A stretch of DNA of 9,972 bases, taken from Alphaproteobacteria bacterium (GTDB lineage: Bacteria; Pseudomonadota; Alphaproteobacteria; Rs-D84). This document shows, piece by piece, positions 6,253 to 9,972 of this stretch (position 1 is the first letter of the stretch; the number at the start of each line of letters is the position of its first letter). The translations under genes were made by a program, and so were the position numbers. The notes under the pieces are model-generated. The model ran no database searches, was not told the origin of the DNA, and was given only the letters and a program-made list of their open reading frames with translations. The stretch spans positions 1-9,972 of the forward strand of contig JAIDLK010000031.1 in NCBI GenBank assembly GCA_029051085.1, in the 5' to 3' direction.

Positions 6253-7907
6253 AACAAAATACATTTGGCTTTTGGGTATTTTATTGCATCACAACCATAT
6301 GTTGCCGTGCTGTGCACGCCGCACCATTATCTCAATACGGTCAGATTCAGAACGTACAGAACTATTCCACCAATCCTTTCTGGAGTCCCGGCCAGCAATA
6401 TAACAAACGCATTCTGCCAACACCGGTATACGCAACAGGACCGGAGGTGACAACAAGCGATTGCCAGAACATTGTAACCGGACTAATCTCCGCACAATGT
6501 GCATCACTTAACAACTGCAGCGGAATGCGGGTATCCGATGTACGGCCTGCAATAATGCTGGAGCTGTCCCGTATGCCGGGGCACAATTATGCATCTTCTT
6601 GTGCGGGGTATATCGACACTGCTTTCGACACTTATGTAAAACAATACGCGAACGCGGTTCAGCCGACATCGTTCCCAACGGCAACAGGTGCGGCGAATGT
6701 TCAGACTCAGAACGAGTTTAAGATAAACAACCCGTATGCCCCAAAGGTTCCCGGCTGGGCCAATGACGTAAAAGAACGCGCGATAGAGCTGCAGCAGCTA
6801 CAGTCGCAAAATGGTGCAGGCGCCGAGCATATTGCCAAGGCGGACTTTCCCACGACTATAAACGACGTATCGTTTACAGACCGTATGGAAAACCTGGCTG
6901 CGGGGTATGCGCCTTATAAAGATGCAAAGGCATATAACGGTATTACCGTCGAAAAACCAGAAGATGCACTGCAGCGTCAGGTGGCTATATTACAACAACA
7001 GCGTGCCATTGATGAAATAACAATGTCACGCATTGCCTATTGCGATAAATACCCGTTAGATGACAAAATATGCCCCCAAGCACCGGGCCTGGAAGAACAA
7101 GTTATAGCAATAGGCAATGCTCCATCTCAATCGCCACAGTCAAATCCGGCAAACAACACACCTGATAGCCACACACCGGAAATCGTGAACGAAATCAATA
7201 TACACATAGCGCCTGTGACTAATTCAAACAACACACAAAACGCTCAACCACCCTCTGTTCCGACAGTAAATGGCCCGACAGTAAATATTGCAAAAAACGA
7301 CAATACGACACGCGGCGGGCCGTGCACACCTTCGGCAAAAAGCAAATGGTTCCCAAATAAAATACTAACCAGTGGCAAATATGAAACAATTGACCCGGCC
7401 TTTGAAAAGGCCATGGTTCAATTCTTTCGCATGGAAGGCGAATGCGGCAATCATACAGCGGACAAGGGCGGCTATACCTGTTATGGCTTTGCCCAGCGCT
7501 ATAATCCCGACATAGATGTCAGCAAGCTGACCCGTCCGGCAGCGGAAGACAGAACATATGATAAAATATATCAGGCCAATGGCATTGACAGGCTGCCGGA
7601 CTCTGTTCGCGGAGATGTATTGCGTGGCTGGTTTGGTTCGGGATACTATGGGGTCCAGCAAATGCAAAAAGTGCTTGGGTTACCACTTACAAAAACAGGT
7701 CGCGTGGATGATGCAATGGTTTCTGCGGCCATGAATTATACCGGCGATTTGCATCAGGCATACTGGGACCAAATGCAGCAATACTATGTAAATATTACAA
7801 AGCGCAACCCAAGTCAGAAAGTATTTCTAAAAGGCTGGATGAACAGTGTTAAACTGATGCGCGAAAACGGCTGTCATGTGGAACCGGACCAGCCGCTGAC
7901 ACGATAA
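6249..7907 (+). CDS. Secreted two-domain protein: shared N-terminal domain fused to GH108-type muramidase
   Basis: The ATG at 6249 overlaps the previous TGA and starts a signal peptide ending CCRAVHA|A at residue 24, giving 552 residues; a GTG 8 codons earlier would spoil it. Residues about 25-240 are identical to the first secreted protein of the operon. Residues 285-365 are an Asn/Pro/Thr-rich linker, probably disordered. Residues about 380-545 match the GH108 (ZliS/secretion activator) muramidase plus its peptidoglycan-binding partner (PG_binding_3). Signs are MEGECGN with the probable catalytic Glu396 in place of the usual EGG, DKGGYTCYGF for the D.GG.T.yGI motif, NPDIDVSKLT, a central LGLPLTKTGRVDDAMVSA, and the ending FLKGWMNSV. 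GH108 enzymes cleave the glycan strands of peptidoglycan. It is the operon's only recognisable enzyme besides the peptidase. Opening the wall for assembly of the neighbouring proteins is the likely role, by inference. Confidence 0.88.
   Translation: MKQNTFGFWVFYCITTICCRAVHAAPLSQYGQIQNVQNYSTNPFWSPGQQYNKRILPTPVYATGPEVTTSDCQNIVTGLISAQCASLNNCSGMRVSDVRPAIMLELSRMPGHNYASSCAGYIDTAFDTYVKQYANAVQPTSFPTATGAANVQTQNEFKINNPYAPKVPGWANDVKERAIELQQLQSQNGAGAEHIAKADFPTTINDVSFTDRMENLAAGYAPYKDAKAYNGITVEKPEDALQRQVAILQQQRAIDEITMSRIAYCDKYPLDDKICPQAPGLEEQVIAIGNAPSQSPQSNPANNTPDSHTPEIVNEINIHIAPVTNSNNTQNAQPPSVPTVNGPTVNIAKNDNTTRGGPCTPSAKSKWFPNKILTSGKYETIDPAFEKAMVQFFRMEGECGNHTADKGGYTCYGFAQRYNPDIDVSKLTRPAAEDRTYDKIYQANGIDRLPDSVRGDVLRGWFGSGYYGVQQMQKVLGLPLTKTGRVDDAMVSAAMNYTGDLHQAYWDQMQQYYVNITKRNPSQKVFLKGWMNSVKLMRENGCHVEPDQPLTR
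6317..6968 (+). repeat. 652-bp direct repeat, copy 2
   Basis: This is the partner of 2131-2782. Upstream, the signal-peptide codons of the two genes are unrelated in sequence. Downstream, the genes still encode related tails (EDAL..., YCDKYP.DD) but have diverged greatly in DNA apart from an 18-bp match over TATTGCGATAAATACCCG. The three mismatches against copy 1 (6899, 6902, 6905) are all third-codon and synonymous (Ala, Ala, Gly). Confidence 0.97.
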
Positions 7908-7915
7908 AATACCCG

Positions 7916-7944
7916 TTGTATTTTGTTACCAAATTACCTATAAT
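7916..7944 (+). promoter_or_regulatory. Promoter of the small secreted-protein gene
   Basis: TTGTAT (7916-7921) and a perfect TATAAT (7939-7944) are separated by exactly 17 bp, placing the start site near 7951 and giving a leader of about 22 nt. The -35 lies 8 bases after the stop of the upstream muramidase gene, so the small gene can be expressed independently of the operon. Confidence 0.65.
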
Positions 7945-7960
7945 TCATATAGACAAAAGA

Positions 7961-7967
7961 AAGGAGG
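7961..7967 (+). promoter_or_regulatory. Strong Shine-Dalgarno deciding the start at 7973
   Basis: AAGGAGG, complementary to the 3' end of 16S rRNA, ends 5 nt before ATG 7973. It is among the best ribosome binding sites in the window and rules out earlier in-frame starts. It suggests high translation of a small secreted protein. Confidence 0.8.
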
Positions 7968-7972
7968 CGGCC

Positions 7973-8290
7973 ATGAAAAAAATATTAGCGGCAATTTTAG
8001 TATGTGGCACGACCTTGGGCGCTGCAAATGCGTATCAGGTAATGTCATCCAAGGAATTGGGGCAAAACGATGCAAAAAACCAAAATGTCGTCGTAAAATG
8101 CACAACCGACACCGGCAAAGTTTCAAACCAGACATGTTCACTGCGCCGATATGCGAAATGCACAGGGACCGGAACAAATAAAAAATGTAACGGATGGCAG
8201 GCGTGGAAAGATTTGCGCGACCCGTCAAAACAATATTCCGACTGGCGTACCGCTGCATCCGCATGCTGTCGTGCAAAAGGGTTAAGATAA
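7973..8290 (+). CDS. Small secreted Cys-rich basic protein (unknown function)
   Basis: The 105-residue protein has a textbook signal peptide (MKKILAAILVCGTTLGAANA, cleaved at residue 20). That leaves a mature chain of about 85 residues, rich in Lys and Arg, with six Cys: VVVKC, NQTC, YAKC, NKKC and ACC. An even number of Cys in an exported protein suggests three disulfides. The middle (RYAKCTGTGTNKKCNGWQAWKDLRD) is Gly/Thr/Lys-rich. I do not recognise the family. It has its own consensus promoter, a strong ribosome binding site, and an intrinsic terminator directly after its TAA, so it is a self-contained and probably highly expressed unit. Its position after the secreted-protein operon suggests an envelope-related role, for example a structural or stability factor. 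That is only context; a secreted peptide-like effector is another possibility. Confidence 0.85.
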   Translation: MKKILAAILVCGTTLGAANAYQVMSSKELGQNDAKNQNVVVKCTTDTGKVSNQTCSLRRYAKCTGTGTNKKCNGWQAWKDLRDPSKQYSDWRTAASACCRAKGLR

Positions 8291-8321
8291 AAATAACCGC
8301 CATTATGGCGGTTATTTTTTT
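8291..8321. terminator. Bidirectional intrinsic terminator
   Basis: An 11-bp perfect stem (AAATAACCGCC 8291-8301 with GGCGGTTATTT 8307-8317) closes on a 5-nt loop in which A8302 and T8306 can also pair. On the plus strand it is followed by a T run (8315-8321), ending the small secreted-protein transcript directly after its stop. On the minus strand the A run 8289-8293 provides five U, so it can also end the tRNA transcript, whose last gene finishes at 8335. Confidence 0.9.
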
Positions 8322-8334
8322 ATTCTTATTATTC

Positions 8335-8411
8335 TGGTGGATGAGATTGGACTCGAACCAACGACCTCTTCGATGTGAACGAAGCGCTCTAACCAACTGA
8401 GCTACACATCC
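8335..8411 (-). tRNA. tRNA-Val (anticodon CAC)
   Basis: The 77-nt cloverleaf has an encoded 3' CCA (8335-8337). The D arm is GCTC/GAGC. The anticodon stem CTTCG/CGAAG carries the loop TTCACAT, so the anticodon is CAC (plus-strand 8375-8377), reading GUG valine codons. The T arm is GTTGG-TTCGAGT-CCAAT. The acceptor stem GGATGTG/CTCATCC has one mismatch, U6 opposite U67. It is the second gene of a two-tRNA unit, 10 nt after tRNA-Leu. Confidence 0.93.
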
Positions 8412-8421
8412 GGCAAAGTGT

Positions 8422-8508
8422 TGGTGGGGATAGTGGGACTCGAACCCACACGGTTGCAATAACCAAAGGATTTTAAGTCCTCAGCGTCTACCATTCCGCC
8501 ATATCCCC
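8422..8508 (-). tRNA. tRNA-Leu (anticodon UAA)
   Basis: The 87-nt gene has a perfect acceptor stem GGGGATA/TATCCCC and an encoded CCA (8422-8424). The anticodon stem GAGGA/TCCTT holds the loop CTTAAAA, giving anticodon TAA (plus-strand 8473-8475). The long variable arm (GGTTATTGCAACC) is typical of class II tRNA-Leu, and the T loop is TTCGAGT. It is first in the minus-strand unit with tRNA-Val. Confidence 0.95.
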
Positions 8509-8537
8509 GACGGCGCATATTGCACGTTCTGGCTAAA

Positions 8538-8566
8538 ATATTATCAGCATACGCCGCCGCGTGCAA
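8538..8566 (-). promoter_or_regulatory. Candidate promoter of the tRNA-Leu/tRNA-Val unit
   Basis: On the minus strand TTGCAC (plus-strand 8561-8566) and TAATAT (8538-8543) are 17 bp apart and would start transcription about 20 nt before tRNA-Leu. The -35 is a weak match. It is back to back with the rfbA promoter. Confidence 0.4.
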
Positions 8567-8603
8567 GTAAAAAAAGCCTTGCAAAATAAAGTAAATACGC
8601 TTC

Positions 8604-8633
8604 TTGCATTATATGCCTGCGATACTTTATTAT
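8604..8633 (+). promoter_or_regulatory. Candidate promoter of the rfb operon
   Basis: TTGCAT (8604-8609) and TATTAT (8628-8633) are 18 bp apart. The leader would be about 23 nt and contains AAGGAG (8648-8653) at good spacing before ATG 8663. No operator or riboswitch is evident in the 154-bp tRNA-rfbA interval. Confidence 0.5.
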
Positions 8634-8662
8634 ATGTATTAACAAGCAAGGAGAAACCTGAC

Positions 8663-9553
8663 ATGAAAGGAATTATTTTAGCGGGCGGCAGCGGAACCCG
8701 TCTATACCCTCTGACTAAAACAACCTCAAAGCAGCTGTTACCGGTATATGACAAGCCTATGATTTACTATCCGTTGTCAACCCTTATGCAGTTTGATATT
8801 CGCGACATTCTTATAATATCTACCCCCCAGGATACACCAAACATAGAGCGCTTGTTTGGCAACGGTCAAACACTGGGGCTTAATATCAAATATGCAGTCC
8901 AAGAGCGCCCCCAGGGCATAGCCCAAGCTTTTACAATCGGAGCTGATTTCATCGCAGGCGATGATGTCTGCCTGATTTTGGGCGACAACATATTTTATAT
9001 GGGTGACCAGTTCCATTGGTTTCAACAGGAAGTGGAAAAAAATAAAGGCAAGCGTGCAACCATTTTTGCATACCATGTATCGGACCCTCAAAGATTTGGT
9101 GTCGTAGAATTTGATGAAAATCTAAACGCAATATCAATCGAGGAAAAACCGGCGAACCCAAAATCCAACTTTGCATCCGTGGGACTGTATTTTTATCCGT
9201 CGGATGTTGTTGCCAAGGCCCAAACACTTACCCCGTCCGCACGTGGTGAATACGAGATAACAGATTTAAACAACATGTATTTGGCCGAGCACCGCATGTC
9301 CGTTGTGCCAATGCGCCGCGGCAACGCATGGCTGGACGCGGGAACCCCGAAAAGCCTGATGGATTCCGGAAACTTTGTTCAGATTATAGAAGAACGTCAG
9401 GGTTTAAAAATCGCCTGTATCGAAGAAATTGCATACAGACGCGGTTTTATTGACAAGAATCAGTTAAATGAAATCATTGCAGAGCTAAAAAACAGTGATT
9501 ACAAAAACTATTTAATCAAAGTTGCGGGGGAGGACAAGCATGAACTTTATTAA
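8663..9553 (+). CDS. rfbA: Glucose-1-phosphate thymidylyltransferase
   Basis: RfbA/RmlA joins glucose-1-phosphate to dTTP, giving dTDP-glucose and pyrophosphate, the first step of cytoplasmic dTDP-L-rhamnose synthesis for O-antigen or other surface glycans. The 296-residue length is typical of the short RmlA family. The nucleotide-binding signature GGSGTRLYPLT starts at residue 8, and SKQLLPVYDKPMIYYPLS follows. The metal-binding Asp lies in LGDNIF (D108), with EEKP at 160-163, GEYEITDLN at 195-203 and WLDAGT with the second metal Asp (D225). ATG 8663 is chosen because AAGGAG precedes it and MKGIILAGG is the standard N-terminus. An earlier in-frame start would prepend over 30 unrelated residues across the promoter. 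Its last 14 nt overlap rfbC. Confidence 0.97.
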   Translation: MKGIILAGGSGTRLYPLTKTTSKQLLPVYDKPMIYYPLSTLMQFDIRDILIISTPQDTPNIERLFGNGQTLGLNIKYAVQERPQGIAQAFTIGADFIAGDDVCLILGDNIFYMGDQFHWFQQEVEKNKGKRATIFAYHVSDPQRFGVVEFDENLNAISIEEKPANPKSNFASVGLYFYPSDVVAKAQTLTPSARGEYEITDLNNMYLAEHRMSVVPMRRGNAWLDAGTPKSLMDSGNFVQIIEERQGLKIACIEEIAYRRGFIDKNQLNEIIAELKNSDYKNYLIKVAGEDKHELY

Positions 9554-9972
9554 AACAGCCCTTGACGGTGTTGTAATTGTGGAGCCACGTATATTCCAAG
9601 ACAGCAGGGGCTATTTTTTCGAAAGCTATAACGAGGCCGAATTTCACAAAAACGGCATAACAAACAAATTTGTTCAAGACAATCAGTCCAAGTCATCATA
9701 TGGTGTTGTACGCGGTCTGCATTGCCAAACCGGCGAACATGCCCAGGCAAAACTTGTCCGTGTTCTGCAGGGGACTGTCTTGGACGTAGCTGTCGATATT
9801 CGACCCGGTTCCCCCACATTTGGGCAACATGTTGCAGTTGAACTTTCCGACACAAACCAGCGCCAGCTGTTTATTCCACGTGGTTTCCTGCACGGCTTTT
9901 CCGTACTAAGCGACACTGCTCTTTTCGCATATAAATCCGATAATCTTTATAACCCGGAATCAGAAATTGGCA
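9540..9972 (+). CDS. rfbC: dTDP-4-dehydrorhamnose 3,5-epimerase (partial, cut by window end)
   Basis: RfbC/RmlC epimerises C3 and C5 of dTDP-4-keto-6-deoxyglucose in the dTDP-L-rhamnose pathway. The window holds 144 codons of a protein usually about 180 residues long; the C-terminus lies beyond the edge. Family signatures in order: RIFQDSRGYFFESY (17-30), RGLHCQTGEHAQAKLVRVLQG (split here: catalytic His61 in GLHCQ, Lys71 in AQAKLV), DVAVDIRPGSPTFG (82-95), FIPRGFLHGF (111-120), and YK with the probable acid Tyr131. The segment is the cupin core. The start ATG 9540 lies inside the last codons of rfbA (14-nt overlap), with GGGGGAGG just upstream as ribosome binding site, so the pair is translationally coupled. 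rfbB and rfbD would be expected nearby but are not in the window. Confidence 0.96.
   Translation, partial: MNFIKTALDGVVIVEPRIFQDSRGYFFESYNEAEFHKNGITNKFVQDNQSKSSYGVVRGLHCQTGEHAQAKLVRVLQGTVLDVAVDIRPGSPTFGQHVAVELSDTNQRQLFIPRGFLHGFSVLSDTALFAYKSDNLYNPESEIG

Noticed and set aside
2131..6968. The 652-bp repeat pair as insertion sequences or a composite transposon
   Set aside because: There are no inverted repeats at the ends, no transposase and no target duplications. The repeated DNA is coding sequence continuous with both host genes.
7906..7924. AAAATAC-CCGTT-GTATTTT hairpin after the muramidase gene
   Set aside because: It is a 7-bp, AT-rich and weak stem that overlaps the stop codon and the -35 of the next gene. 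It is probably not an effective terminator, though it may weaken readthrough.
8562..8583. TGCAAG/CTTGCA inverted repeat between the tRNA and rfb promoters
   Set aside because: The arms are only 6 bp with a 10-nt loop and it overlaps the proposed tRNA -35. Too short to claim as an operator without conservation.
1..9972. CRISPR array, prophage or diversity-generating retroelement
   Set aside because: No short regular repeats, phage structural genes, integrase or reverse transcriptase are present. The single long repeat pair does not show the adenine-biased differences of a template/variable repeat.

Overview
The window reads as the end of a metagenome-derived contig from an uncultured alphaproteobacterium. 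The lineage call rests on gcrA, a cell-cycle regulator essentially confined to Alphaproteobacteria; nothing here fixes the species. The first 32 bases match the Illumina Nextera transposase adapter at 28 of 32 positions, so they are library artefact and the left edge is almost certainly a contig end. Genes are tightly packed, with start/stop overlaps, and no stretch over 300 bases lacks a gene.

Region 1 (33-1478, minus strand) is a two-gene unit: gcrA, then an unrecognised acidic/coiled-coil protein that runs off the contig. A 75-bp divergent intergenic region (1479-1553) carries promoter-like boxes on both strands and one GANTC site, the methylation target through which GcrA acts.

Region 2 (1554-7907, plus strand) is a probable envelope operon of five genes. 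It begins with a minimal prepilin-type (A24) peptidase. Four Sec-exported proteins follow, the last three joined or nearly joined to the gene before them (ATGA overlap, 21-nt gap, ATGA overlap). The first and last exported proteins share an N-terminal mature domain; the last adds a C-terminal GH108-type muramidase domain. The two between them share another plan: signal peptide, periplasmic domain, hydrophobic Gly/Ala-rich segment with a TF-x-GGGA signature, basic cytoplasmic-looking stretch, C-terminal domain. The outer two genes share a 652-bp direct repeat (649/652 identical). It begins at the signal-peptide cleavage site and ends before the diverged C-termini, so recent gene conversion or an assembly artefact are the main explanations. 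My inference is a cell-envelope apparatus or surface complex with its own wall-opening enzyme. I do not recognise it as a described system.

Region 3 (7908-8508) holds a small Cys-rich basic secreted protein with its own strong promoter, a bidirectional terminator, and two minus-strand tRNA genes, Leu(UAA) then Val(CAC). Region 4 (8509-9972) has back-to-back promoters (tRNAs leftward, rfb genes rightward) and the start of a dTDP-rhamnose operon: rfbA complete and rfbC cut by the window edge.
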